In this document: one piece after another, positions 1 through 7,235 of the stretch
How positions within the stretch are numbered: position 1 is the first letter of the stretch
Layout: every line of letters begins with the position of its first letter
DNA from: an uncultured Pelagibacteraceae bacterium
GTDB lineage: Bacteria > Pseudomonadota > Alphaproteobacteria > Pelagibacterales > Pelagibacteraceae
DNA length: 32,836 nt
Assembly: GCA_902538495.1 (NCBI GenBank)
Contig: CACBFJ010000004.1
Span: forward strand, 69,943-102,778
Reading direction: 5' to 3'
The notes under the pieces: model-generated
Told to the model about the DNA's origin: nothing
What the model saw: only the letters and a program-made list of their open reading frames with translations
Database searches by the model: none
Program-made: the position numbers and the translations under genes

Positions 1-497
1 CAAGAAAAGCAATGTTAAGTGGATTATCTCCAAAACAAAATTTGAACATTCCAAAATTAAACTACGATATGGTTTACAAAATTAAAAAAGAAAATCCAAA
101 TTTAGAAATTATAATTAATGGAGGCATAACAAAAGTAAGTGAAATAAAAGATCATTTAAATTATTGCGATGGTGTAATGATTGGTAGATCTATTTATCAA
201 AATCCATATTCTCTCGTGGAAATAGAAAAAGAAATTTTTAATGTCGACAATAGCCCTACAAGAGAAGAAGTTGTACAAAAACTTTTGGAGTATCTAGATA
301 AAGAAGTTAAAGAGGGTACCAAAGTTAATCATATAATGAGACACACAGTTGGATTATATCATGGTCAAGTTGGATCTAAAGAATGGAAAAGATATTTAAG
401 TGATAATATGATGGCAAGAGACTCTGATTTTCAAAAAGCAAAACATATTATGACCATTGTTCAAAATAATGAAAAAGCAAATCAAACAAGTCAGTAA
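1..497 (+). CDS. dusA: tRNA-dihydrouridine synthase DusA, 3' part
   Basis: This is the C-terminal part of an FMN-dependent tRNA-dihydrouridine synthase, which reduces uridines in the tRNA D-loop. The open frame runs to the left edge (frame starts at base 3, reading RKA before the first Met), so the true start is outside the window and Met at 12 is internal. The segment RKAMLSGLSPKQN matches the DusA signature (R-K-A-x-L-x-G-L-S-P-K-x-N) that separates DusA from DusB and DusC. INGGI and GVMIGRSIYQNPY are the phosphate-binding end of the TIM barrel, and the helical tail contains HIMRHTVGLYHG. The stop codon overlaps the next start by one base (TAATG), so it is probably co-transcribed with the exporter gene. 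DusA is a firm call; the missing half cannot be judged. Confidence 0.93.
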   Translation, partial: RKAMLSGLSPKQNLNIPKLNYDMVYKIKKENPNLEIIINGGITKVSEIKDHLNYCDGVMIGRSIYQNPYSLVEIEKEIFNVDNSPTREEVVQKLLEYLDKEVKEGTKVNHIMRHTVGLYHGQVGSKEWKRYLSDNMMARDSDFQKAKHIMTIVQNNEKANQTSQ

Positions 498-1333
498 TGG
501 AAATAATAGATTTAAGTGAATTAATAAATTTATTAATAGTATTGGGTGTTGCAGCAGCAGTCGCAGGTTTTTTGGCTGGCTTACTAGGTGTTGGTGGAGG
601 AATAATTATGGTTCCCGCTTTATACTATGCTTTCACAGTTTTAGATTTTGATATTGTAACAAGAATGCATTTGTCAGTTGGTACTTCTTTAGCAATAATA
701 ATTCCAACTTCTATTATTTCTACAAAAACACATATGGAATATGATGCAGTAGATTTTAAAATGGTTAAATCATTTGGTATTTTTATTTTATTTGGAGTAA
801 TCGCTGGAACTTTCTTAGCTGTGAACTTAAAAACTGCAGCTTTAGTTTTATTCTTTTCTATATTTGCCTTTATTGTAGGTTTATTTTTTATTTTTTTGAG
901 AGAAAAACTTCTTGAAAATCCAAAAGAGATTTCTGATTTAGTAAAAAATATTTCTGGGATTGTAATAGGCTTCATTTCAGTGCCTCTTGGAATTGGTGGT
1001 GGTTCATTAATGGTGCCTTTTATGAGAACATTTGGTTATGATATTAGAAAATCCATTGGAACAGCCGCTGCAGTAGGTTTTTTGATTGCTGTGAGTGGCA
1101 GCATAACAATGATTTTAGGGGGTAAAATAATTGATAATGTAAGCACTCCTTTTAGTGTTGGTTACATAAATTTATTGGGTTTTCTGGTTTTTGTACCAGT
1201 AACAACAGTTATGGCTCGAATAGGCGCAAAAGCAGTTTATCGAATTGACAAAAAACTATTAAGTAAAATTTTTGGAACCTTTTTAATTATAGTGTCTATT
1301 AGATCATTTATTGAGTATCTAAATATTAGTTAA
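497..1333 (+). CDS. TauE/SafE family membrane exporter
   Basis: A 278-residue hydrophobic protein with about eight predicted membrane segments in two repeats. Each repeat opens with the glycine-rich motif typical of TauE/SafE (DUF81): GLLGVGGGIIMVPAL near residue 28 and PLGIGGGSLMVPFM near residue 162. The family exports small organic or sulfur anions such as sulfite, sulfoacetate or sulfolactate, but the substrate cannot be read from sequence. The start is fixed by the TAATG overlap with dusA. The 3' end overlaps the convergent DUF2061 gene by four bases, leaving no room for a separate terminator. Length is normal for the family. Family assignment is secure; a sulfur-compound role is only a family-level expectation. 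Confidence 0.9.
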   Translation: MEIIDLSELINLLIVLGVAAAVAGFLAGLLGVGGGIIMVPALYYAFTVLDFDIVTRMHLSVGTSLAIIIPTSIISTKTHMEYDAVDFKMVKSFGIFILFGVIAGTFLAVNLKTAALVLFFSIFAFIVGLFFIFLREKLLENPKEISDLVKNISGIVIGFISVPLGIGGGSLMVPFMRTFGYDIRKSIGTAAAVGFLIAVSGSITMILGGKIIDNVSTPFSVGYINLLGFLVFVPVTTVMARIGAKAVYRIDKKLLSKIFGTFLIIVSIRSFIEYLNIS

Positions 1334-1542
1334 AGTTTATCTTGATCGGTGCCCCATTTAATTTTGTTCCAAATTCTTTCGTGAAAATAGTAAAAAAAAA
1401 GAGGTATTATTGATCCAATTCCTAATATCCCTGCGACTTTAAAAGAACCTGTAAAAATATATCCAAACAGCATCCAGTATACAAATATAAGAAATCTCCA
1501 AGAAAAAGTTTTTGCAACTGACCTTATTTTTTTGTCTGCCAT
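1330..1542 (-). CDS. DUF2061 small membrane protein
   Basis: A 70-residue protein with a basic N-terminus (MADKKIRSVAKTFSWRF), two hydrophobic segments (about residues 16-32 and 36-51) and the ending YYFHERIWNKIKWG. The SWR near the start and the Y-x-HER-x-WN-x-x-x-WG end are the hallmarks of DUF2061, a family of small inner-membrane proteins of unknown biochemical role. It lies convergent to the TauE/SafE gene with a four-base overlap at the stops. Upstream is a 151-bp gap, long for this window, which holds a GC-rich hairpin described separately. No Shine-Dalgarno sequence is obvious before the ATG. Membership is confident; function unknown. Confidence 0.85.
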   Translation of the reverse strand: MADKKIRSVAKTFSWRFLIFVYWMLFGYIFTGSFKVAGILGIGSIIPLFFYYFHERIWNKIKWGTDQDKL

Positions 1543-1571
1543 TTAACAGTATTTAATTCTGCTTAAAAGAT

Positions 1572-1609
1572 GGGGTAAGGGTGGTTTCAGTCTCCCTCTG
1601 CCACCCTTA
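1572..1609 (-). promoter_or_regulatory. candidate structured leader upstream of the DUF2061 gene
   Basis: On the minus strand a perfect 9-bp stem (TAAGGGTGG at 1609-1601, CCACCCTTA at 1584-1576) encloses a 16-nt loop with a further CAG/CTG pairing (1600-1598 with 1590-1588). The apical AGGGAGA loop carries GGG, which could pair with CCCC at 1575-1572 directly after the stem, as in an H-type pseudoknot. The element is strikingly GC-rich against AT-rich flanks and lies about 29 nt before the DUF2061 start. No T-run follows on either strand, so a standard intrinsic terminator is unlikely. The stem is seen directly; the leader role and pseudoknot are inference. Confidence 0.4.
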
Positions 1610-1679
1610 ATAAAATTGTATTTGATTCTTAAAAAAACATAAAACTCGTAATAATTGAATTTATTGGTTGTTGATAAAT

Positions 1680-1698
1680 AGATTATAGAAAGATTATA
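1680..1698 (-). promoter_or_regulatory. tandem -10-like repeats before the DUF2061 gene
   Basis: Reading the minus strand, TATAATCT occurs twice with an 11-bp period (1698-1691 and 1687-1680), overlapping the stop codon of the upstream mutase gene. Either could serve as a -10 element giving a DUF2061 transcript with a leader of roughly 130 nt that includes the hairpin. I see no convincing -35 hexamer at the right distance, and AT-rich DNA produces such matches by chance, so confidence is low. Confidence 0.25.
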
Positions 1699-3148
1699 TT
1701 TTTTGGTCGTATTCTCCAATTTTACCAGTTTTTTGTAATAATTTATCAATAAATTCAAATATCTTTTTTTTTCTTTCATCAGAAGTTGGGCTCTCAGTAA
1801 CAACCACTAGCGAAGGTTTATTTGATGAAGCTCTAATTAAGCCCCAGGATCCATCATTAAATGAAAATCTTACTCCATTTACAGTAATAATTTCTGTTAT
1901 TTCTTGTTGGTCGATTTTAGTTTTATTATTTTTTATATTTTCGATTTCCTTTACAAGTTGATTTACTACCTCATACTTTTCATTATCTTTGCAAAACGGA
2001 GCCATTGTAGGTGATTGAAATGTTTTTGGTAACTCATCCATTATTTCACTAATTTTTCTATTATCGTTATCAAGTAAGTGACACACTTGGATGGCTGAAT
2101 TGATACCATCATCATATCCATACCCTAGAGGTTGATTAAAAAAGAAATGCCCACTTTTCTCAAAACCGGCTAGCGCTTTCTCATTATGAACTTTTCTTTT
2201 AATATGGGAATGACCTGTCTTCCAATAAATCGTTTGGCATTGATTATCTTTTAATATTTTGTCGTTAGAATATAAGCCTGTTGATTTGACATCTACAATG
2301 AATTTAGAATTTTTATGAGTGTTAGAAAGATTTCTTGCAATTAAAAGACCAATTTTATCTGAAAATATTTCATTTCCTTTATCATCTATCACTCCTAATC
2401 TATCACCATCCCCATCGAAACCAAAACCAATATCGGCATTATTTTCTTTTACAAATTTTGATATTTCGTGAAGCATTTCTAGATCTTCTGGATTTGGATT
2501 ATATTTTGGAAATGTCCAGTCTAATTTACAGTCTAATTCAATTACATCACAACCTATTCCCCTTAAAATATCAGGTGCAAAAATACCTGCAGTACCGTTT
2601 CCACATGCAACAACAGCCTTTATTTTTTTTTTAATCTTATTTTTTTTTATTAAATCGTCTTTATATATTTGTTGAAAATTGCTTATTTTTTTTTCACTTC
2701 CACTACCTGTTGAAAAGCTTTGATTCAATGTAATCTCTTTTAATTCTTTCATCTCATCTGGTGCATGGGTTAATCCTTTTTTGATACCCATTTTTACACC
2801 AGTCCAACCATTTTCATTATGGCTGGCAGTTATCATTGCAACTGCATCCGAGTTTAAATTAAATTGAGCAAAATAGACCATTGGAGACAATGATAATCCT
2901 ACATCTTCGACATAACATCCTGTTGAAATAAGACCTTTTTTAAATCCTTTTTTAATTCCTTCGCTGTAAGATCTGTAATCATGACCCACTATTACTCTCG
3001 GATTAATTTTTTTTGTATGTTTTATAATTTGAGAGCCGAATCCTTTCCCAAGATTCGTCATTCCCTCTAAATTTATATCTTTTTCATACAACCATCGGGC
3101 ATCATATTCTCTAAATCCATACGGACTTATTTTTAAATTTTCAGACAT
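1694..3148 (-). CDS. phosphomannomutase/phosphoglucomutase
   Basis: A 484-residue alpha-D-phosphohexomutase interconverting hexose 1- and 6-phosphates for sugar-nucleotide and envelope polysaccharide synthesis. The four family landmarks are present in order: the catalytic phosphoserine loop TASHN (residues 107-111), the Mg-binding loop DGDGDR (245-250), the sugar-binding loop EKSGHFFF (usually E-x-SGH), and the phosphate-binding loop RASSNKPSLVV near the C-terminus. Length and motifs fit the bifunctional ManB/AlgC group better than phosphoglucosamine mutase GlmM. Sequence alone does not settle mannose versus glucose preference. It is transcribed away from nrdA, sharing a 160-bp divergent region. 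Confidence 0.9.
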   Translation of the reverse strand: MSENLKISPYGFREYDARWLYEKDINLEGMTNLGKGFGSQIIKHTKKINPRVIVGHDYRSYSEGIKKGFKKGLISTGCYVEDVGLSLSPMVYFAQFNLNSDAVAMITASHNENGWTGVKMGIKKGLTHAPDEMKELKEITLNQSFSTGSGSEKKISNFQQIYKDDLIKKNKIKKKIKAVVACGNGTAGIFAPDILRGIGCDVIELDCKLDWTFPKYNPNPEDLEMLHEISKFVKENNADIGFGFDGDGDRLGVIDDKGNEIFSDKIGLLIARNLSNTHKNSKFIVDVKSTGLYSNDKILKDNQCQTIYWKTGHSHIKRKVHNEKALAGFEKSGHFFFNQPLGYGYDDGINSAIQVCHLLDNDNRKISEIMDELPKTFQSPTMAPFCKDNEKYEVVNQLVKEIENIKNNKTKIDQQEITEIITVNGVRFSFNDGSWGLIRASSNKPSLVVVTESPTSDERKKKIFEFIDKLLQKTGKIGEYDQKI

Positions 3149-3229
3149 TATTGTTAATTACTTACATTTTTTTAGATTTTTTTATTGATATTTTTTTTGC
3201 TACGTTCTATAAATGTTCTGTTGATTTGT

Positions 3230-3250
3230 TGTTTATATAGTATATTAACA
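3230..3250. promoter_or_regulatory. upstream palindrome, candidate NrdR box 1
   Basis: TGTTTATATAGTATATTAACA is an imperfect 21-bp inverted repeat: TGTT/AACA ends and ATATA/TATAT inner arms, with a mismatched pair at positions 5/17 and a central G. It lies in the divergent region between the mutase gene and nrdA, its centre 28 bp from a second palindrome. NrdR, the ATP-cone repressor of ribonucleotide reductase operons, typically binds paired AT-rich palindromes with ACA/TGT ends. Assignment to NrdR is inference; the spacing is slightly shorter than the usual roughly three helical turns. Confidence 0.4.
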
Positions 3251-3260
3251 CCAAACGCAC

Positions 3261-3275
3261 ACAACATATAGTTGT
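3261..3275. promoter_or_regulatory. proximal palindrome, candidate NrdR box 2
   Basis: ACAACATATAGTTGT has perfect ACAAC/GTTGT arms around ATATA, resembling the NrdR consensus (ACAC-w-ATATAT-w-GTGT). It ends within the likely -35 element of nrdA, so a protein bound here would block the promoter. The palindrome is seen directly; the identity of the regulator is inferred from the downstream genes. Confidence 0.5.
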
Positions 3276-3299
3276 TTTCGTTAAAATAACAAATATAAT
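3272..3299 (+). promoter_or_regulatory. nrdA promoter
   Basis: A perfect TATAAT (3294-3299) is preceded by TTGTTT (3272-3277) with a 16-bp spacer. Transcription would start near 3306, only a few bases before the ATG at 3309, giving an almost leaderless mRNA. The -35 overlaps the proximal palindrome. The -10 is strong; the -35 is a partial match. Confidence 0.5.
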
Positions 3300-3308
3300 A
3301 CATTATTT

Positions 3309-5249
3309 ATGAACAAAATAGTATCGCTAGCAATTAAGAAAGCTGTCTCTGAATATAACCCTAAGGTTGAAAAAGTCGAAAATGATAACAGACCTGATTT
3401 ATTCTCGCTCAACAATGAAACTGAACTTTTTCAAAATGATAGAGGCATCATAATCAAAATTGACAGGTCTAGAGATGTAAATCTAACTGATTTTGGAAAA
3501 GCAACCTTAAAAGATAGATACCTTGGTCACAACGAATCTTTTCAAGATTTATTTGCAAGAGTTGCTAGCACTTATGCAGATGACAATTTGCATGCTCAAA
3601 GAATTTATAACTACATAAGTAAATTATGGTTTATGCCAGCAACACCTGTTTTATCAAATGGTGGAACAAAAAGAGGTTTACCTATTTCATGTTTTCTTAA
3701 TGAGGCTTCTGATAGTTTAGGAGGTATACTTGACCTTTGGAGCGAAAATGTTTGGTTAGCTGCAAAAGGTGGTGGTATCGGTAGTTATTGGGGAAATTTA
3801 AGATCTATCGGAGAAAAAATTGGTAAAGTAGGAAAAACTTCCGGAATTATTCCTTTCATAAAAGTTATGGACTCTTTAACTATGGCAATAAGTCAAGGTT
3901 CATTAAGAAGAGGATCCGCAGCTTGTTATCTTCCAATTGATCATCCTGAGATAGAAGAATTTATGGAAATGAGAAGACCAACTGGTGGTGATCCAAATAG
4001 AAAAGCTCTTAATTTACATCATGGTGTTTTAGTTACAGATGCATTTATGAGAGCAGTTGAAAATGATGAAGAATGGGCATTGAAAAGTCCTGCCGATGGA
4101 TCCATTCAACAAACAATTTCCGCAAGAAATTTATGGATAAGATTATTAACAGCTCGAATTGAAACTGGAGAACCTTATATTATCTACATTGATACTGTTA
4201 ATAGACAAATCCCACAACATCATAAACTTGCAAACCTAACAGTTAAAACATCCAACCTCTGCAGCGAAATAACTTTACCAACAGGTATAGATAAAGATGG
4301 AAGAGACAGAACAGCTGTTTGTTGTTTATCATCATTAAATTTAGAAAAATATGATGAATGGAAAGATGATCCAAATATGATTGCAGATGTAATGAGATTT
4401 TTAGATAATGTTTTATCTGATTTTATTAATAAAGCTCCAGATCAATTTAAAGATGCTAAGTATTCTGCAGAAAGAGAAAGAAGTGTTGGTCTTGGTGTAA
4501 TGGGTTTTCATTCTTTCTTACAAAAGAAAAGAATTCCACTTGAGTCGGTAATGGCAAAATCTTGGAATAAAAAAATATTTAAACAAATTGATGAACAAGT
4601 CAATCAAGCTTCTAAAGATTTGGCAGAGGAAAGAGGCGCTTGTCCAGATGCAGCTGAGTATGGTTACATGGAAAGATTTTCGAATAAAACTGCAATAGCT
4701 CCAACTGCATCAATTTCAATTATTTGTGGAGGTGCCTCACCAGGGGTTGAACCAATTGCAGCTAATAGTTATACGCATAAAACTTTGTCAGGGTCTTTTA
4801 ATGTTAGAAATAGATATCTTGAGGAAATACTTGAAAGTCACGGTAAAAATGATGATGAAACTTGGTCGACAATTACCACAAATCAAGGTTCAGTTTCTCA
4901 CCTAGACTTTTTAACTGATCTTGAAAAAGATGTCTTTAAAACTGCATTTGAATTAAATCAAAAATGGATTATTGAATTGAGTGGAGATCGAACTCCTTAT
5001 ATCTCTCAAGCACAATCAGTTAATTTATTTTTGCCAGCAGATGTTCATAAAAAAGAATTACATAGAATTCATTTTGATGCATGGAAAAAAGGTCTAAAAA
5101 GCCTTTATTACTGTAGATCGAAATCAATTCAAAGAGCTGAAAATATCAATAATGCTAACTCTACTGATATTACAGCCAATGTATATAAATCAAAAAAACA
5201 ACAATCTAACGAACAACCAGAATACGAGGAGTGTTTATCATGTCAGTAG
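3309..5249 (+). CDS. nrdA: class Ia ribonucleotide reductase alpha subunit
   Basis: The 646-residue catalytic subunit reduces ribonucleoside diphosphates to deoxyribonucleotides with NrdB. The essential residues are all visible: redox cysteine C128 (GLPISC), the N316-C318-E320 active-site triad (NLCSEI), the partner cysteine at C338/C339, the radical-transfer pair YY at 600-601, and the C-terminal CLSC (C642, C645) that accepts electrons from thioredoxin or glutaredoxin. The E. coli equivalent of C128 is C225: about 97 residues are missing upstream, the region of the N-terminal ATP-cone, so the dATP off-switch on this subunit appears absent. The final Glu codons double as the nrdB ribosome-binding site. 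Identification is secure. Confidence 0.96.
   Translation: MNKIVSLAIKKAVSEYNPKVEKVENDNRPDLFSLNNETELFQNDRGIIIKIDRSRDVNLTDFGKATLKDRYLGHNESFQDLFARVASTYADDNLHAQRIYNYISKLWFMPATPVLSNGGTKRGLPISCFLNEASDSLGGILDLWSENVWLAAKGGGIGSYWGNLRSIGEKIGKVGKTSGIIPFIKVMDSLTMAISQGSLRRGSAACYLPIDHPEIEEFMEMRRPTGGDPNRKALNLHHGVLVTDAFMRAVENDEEWALKSPADGSIQQTISARNLWIRLLTARIETGEPYIIYIDTVNRQIPQHHKLANLTVKTSNLCSEITLPTGIDKDGRDRTAVCCLSSLNLEKYDEWKDDPNMIADVMRFLDNVLSDFINKAPDQFKDAKYSAERERSVGLGVMGFHSFLQKKRIPLESVMAKSWNKKIFKQIDEQVNQASKDLAEERGACPDAAEYGYMERFSNKTAIAPTASISIICGGASPGVEPIAANSYTHKTLSGSFNVRNRYLEEILESHGKNDDETWSTITTNQGSVSHLDFLTDLEKDVFKTAFELNQKWIIELSGDRTPYISQAQSVNLFLPADVHKKELHRIHFDAWKKGLKSLYYCRSKSIQRAENINNANSTDITANVYKSKKQQSNEQPEYEECLSCQ
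5226..5231 (+). promoter_or_regulatory. ribosome-binding site of nrdB
   Basis: GAGGAG inside the last codons of nrdA lies 8 nt before ATG at 5240. It decides the nrdB start in favour of that ATG over the in-frame GTG at 5231, which overlaps the Shine-Dalgarno sequence itself. Confidence 0.7.
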
Positions 5250-6256
5250 CAGAAAAAACTAAGACGGAGAAAAAAGAAATTATACAACCAAAAAAGATGG
5301 GTTTATTAGTAGAAAACCCTGTATACAAACCATTTAGATATCCATGGTGTTATGATGCATGGTTAACACAACAAAGAATTCACTGGTTACCAGAAGAGGT
5401 GCCACTAGGTGACGATGTACGAGATTGGCAAAAAAATTTGTCACAACCTGAAAAAAATTTGGTCACTCAAATATTTAGATTTTTCACTCAAGCAGATGTC
5501 GAGGTTAACAACTGTTATTTAAGACACTACACAACAGTATTTAAACCAACTGAAGTACTAATGATGATGACTGCTTTTGCAGCGATGGAAACAGTTCACG
5601 TAGCTGCGTACTCACACTTATTAGATACAATCGGTATGCCTGAGTCAGAGTATTCAGCTTTTATGAAGTACAAGGAGATGAAAGATAAATATGATTACAT
5701 GCAAGGTTTTAATGTAAATTCGAAAGAAGACATTGCAAAGACAGTTGCAGTTTTTAGTGCTTTTACAGAAGGTTTGCAGTTATTTGCTAGTTTCGCAATT
5801 CTTTTAAATTTTCCAAGACATAATAAATTGAAAGGAATGGGACAGATAGTAACTTGGTCTGTTAGAGATGAAACTCTTCATTGCAACTCAATGATTAGAA
5901 TCTTTAAAGAATTTATAAAAGAGAATCCAGAAATTTGGACACCAAAACTTAAAAAAGAACTTTACGAAGCTTGCAGAACAATTGTTGAGCATGAAGATGC
6001 TTTTATAGATTTAGCTTTTGAAATGGGTCCAATGGAAGGTTTAACTGCGCAAGAGGTTAAGGATTACATCAGATTTATTGGAAATAGAAGATTAGTCCAA
6101 TTAGGATTAGAGCCAATTTATGATGTAGAAAAAAATCCACTTGGATGGCTCGATACAATGCTTAATGCTGTTGAGCATATGAACTTCTTTGAAGGTCGTG
6201 CTACAGAATATTCTAAAGCATCAACACAAGGAACTTGGGTCGAAGCTTTTAGTTAA
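5240..6256 (+). CDS. nrdB: class Ia ribonucleotide reductase beta subunit
   Basis: A 338-residue radical-generating subunit. The diiron ligands are present (D86, E117, H120, E177, E211, H214 counted from Met at 5240), as is the radical tyrosine Y124 in ETVHVAAYSHLL, so it is the classical tyrosyl-radical type rather than a Mn/Fe phenylalanine variant. The tail ATEYSKASTQGTW carries the tyrosine that relays the radical to NrdA. No ATP-cone is fused at either end. The start at 5240 is chosen from the GAGGAG site; it overlaps the nrdA stop by ten bases, implying coupled translation and balanced subunits. Confidence 0.95.
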   Translation: MSVAEKTKTEKKEIIQPKKMGLLVENPVYKPFRYPWCYDAWLTQQRIHWLPEEVPLGDDVRDWQKNLSQPEKNLVTQIFRFFTQADVEVNNCYLRHYTTVFKPTEVLMMMTAFAAMETVHVAAYSHLLDTIGMPESEYSAFMKYKEMKDKYDYMQGFNVNSKEDIAKTVAVFSAFTEGLQLFASFAILLNFPRHNKLKGMGQIVTWSVRDETLHCNSMIRIFKEFIKENPEIWTPKLKKELYEACRTIVEHEDAFIDLAFEMGPMEGLTAQEVKDYIRFIGNRRLVQLGLEPIYDVEKNPLGWLDTMLNAVEHMNFFEGRATEYSKASTQGTWVEAFS

Positions 6257-6308
6257 TTTTTTTAATAAATTACTAGATAGAAGGCCATAAATTATCTAAT
6301 ATAGTTAG

Positions 6309-6557
6309 ATGATCGTGTCCCCTTGCATAAGTATTTGCAAAACAGACCCTGTAACGGGTTATTGTTACGGGTGTGGAAGGACTGATGAGGAAAAAAAGAA
6401 TTGGAAACTCAGTGAAACAACTGATGAATGGAAGCAAAAAAATCTCATAAAAATCAAAAGTAGACTTAATGGCTGGCAATTAAGAAGCTTTGAGGAGTCG
6501 TATAAAAATAAAGTTGAAAACGGTATTTCCCTTTTTAAAAAAGAAATGCTTAAATAA
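6309..6557 (+). CDS. DUF1289 cysteine-rich small protein
   Basis: An 82-residue protein beginning MIVSPCISICKTDP and continuing GYCYGCGRTDEEKKNW. The spacing SPC-x3-C...C-x2-CGRT-x-x-E...W is the signature of DUF1289, a proteobacterial family with a four-cysteine cluster likely to bind a metal. Its function is not established. The start is the first in-frame ATG and places the conserved SPC at residue 4, as in relatives. It stands alone, 52 bp after nrdB and 47 bp before a methyltransferase gene. A bulged hairpin (6347-6355 with 6364-6371) lies in the coding sequence for the cysteine cluster. Confidence 0.87.
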   Translation: MIVSPCISICKTDPVTGYCYGCGRTDEEKKNWKLSETTDEWKQKNLIKIKSRLNGWQLRSFEESYKNKVENGISLFKKEMLK

Positions 6558-6604
6558 ATTAAATTTGATCAAATTAAACAATTTAAAAACTAACAAATTT
6601 ATTT

Positions 6605-7231
6605 ATGAAATATAAGAAATATTTTAGAAAAACGAGTCTTAAACAAAAAGGCCATGGAGATTTTCTTTTAAGTGAAGTCAGAAAAGAACAACCTAAAATT
6701 TTTTTAGAGATAGGAGTTTTTCATGGAGTTACTGCGCGGAATATTTGTGAATTACTTTATCGAACTCATAATAATGATTTTAAATATATAGGGCTAGATC
6801 TATTTGCAGAAAATGAAGAGAATAAAAATGAGGTTATACCTAACAATACATTTAATAACCCATTAAAAAAAATTTATTTTAAATACATTAAAAAACAAAA
6901 TCCTTATAGTCTTGAAGCTGTAAGAGATTTGTTAAAAAAATTTGAAAAAAATGTTCATTTAATTCAAGGAAATTCAAACAAAGTTTTGAACAAGATGGAT
7001 ATGAGTAAAATAGACTATGTTTTTTTAGATGGGGGTCATGAATATAATACGGTAAAGAACGACCTGGATAACTGCATTGAAGTTATAAAAAAAGGTGGAA
7101 CAGTTTTATGCGATGATTACAATTTAAGCTCAGCACCAGGTGTTAGAGAGGCTATAGACGAATTCGTAAATAAAAATCAATTAAATGTTGATATACTTTG
7201 TGAAAATCGATTTGCTAAAATTCAAAAATAA
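6605..7231 (+). CDS. class I SAM-dependent methyltransferase (Methyltransf_24-like)
   Basis: A 208-residue Rossmann-fold methyltransferase. FLEIGVFHGVTARN (about residues 33-46) is the SAM-binding motif I, YIGLDLF supplies the acidic residue after strand 2, and DYVFLDGGHEYNTVKNDL followed by GGTVLCDDY are typical of the Methyltransf_24/CmcI-like group, whose members act on sugars, small molecules or surface glycans. The substrate cannot be inferred. No neighbour shares an obvious pathway: an orphan between the nrd operon and the convergent prp cluster, ending 4 bp from the prpC stop. Confidence 0.8.
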   Translation: MKYKKYFRKTSLKQKGHGDFLLSEVRKEQPKIFLEIGVFHGVTARNICELLYRTHNNDFKYIGLDLFAENEENKNEVIPNNTFNNPLKKIYFKYIKKQNPYSLEAVRDLLKKFEKNVHLIQGNSNKVLNKMDMSKIDYVFLDGGHEYNTVKNDLDNCIEVIKKGGTVLCDDYNLSSAPGVREAIDEFVNKNQLNVDILCENRFAKIQK

Positions 7232-7235
7232 AAAA

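Noticed and set aside
1543-1803. 86-codon open frame on the minus strand in front of the DUF2061 gene
   Set aside because: More than a third lies out of frame inside the mutase gene and the rest translates the GC-rich hairpin. It resembles no family and looks like a chance frame.
2335-2634. Plus-strand open frame opposite the mutase gene, and similar antisense frames opposite other genes
   Set aside because: They mirror well-conserved genes on the other strand, have low-complexity translations and match no family.
5231-5239. GTG at 5231 as nrdB start
   Set aside because: It overlaps the Shine-Dalgarno sequence that serves the ATG at 5240.
6257-6308. T-run after nrdB as a possible terminator
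   Set aside because: The run of Ts has no GC-containing stem before it; such tracts are common in this AT-rich DNA.
6347-6371. Bulged hairpin CCC-T-GTAAC / GTTAC-GGG
   Set aside because: It lies in the codons for the conserved cysteine cluster of the DUF1289 protein, so coding constraint explains the GC content; no T-run or other regulatory context.
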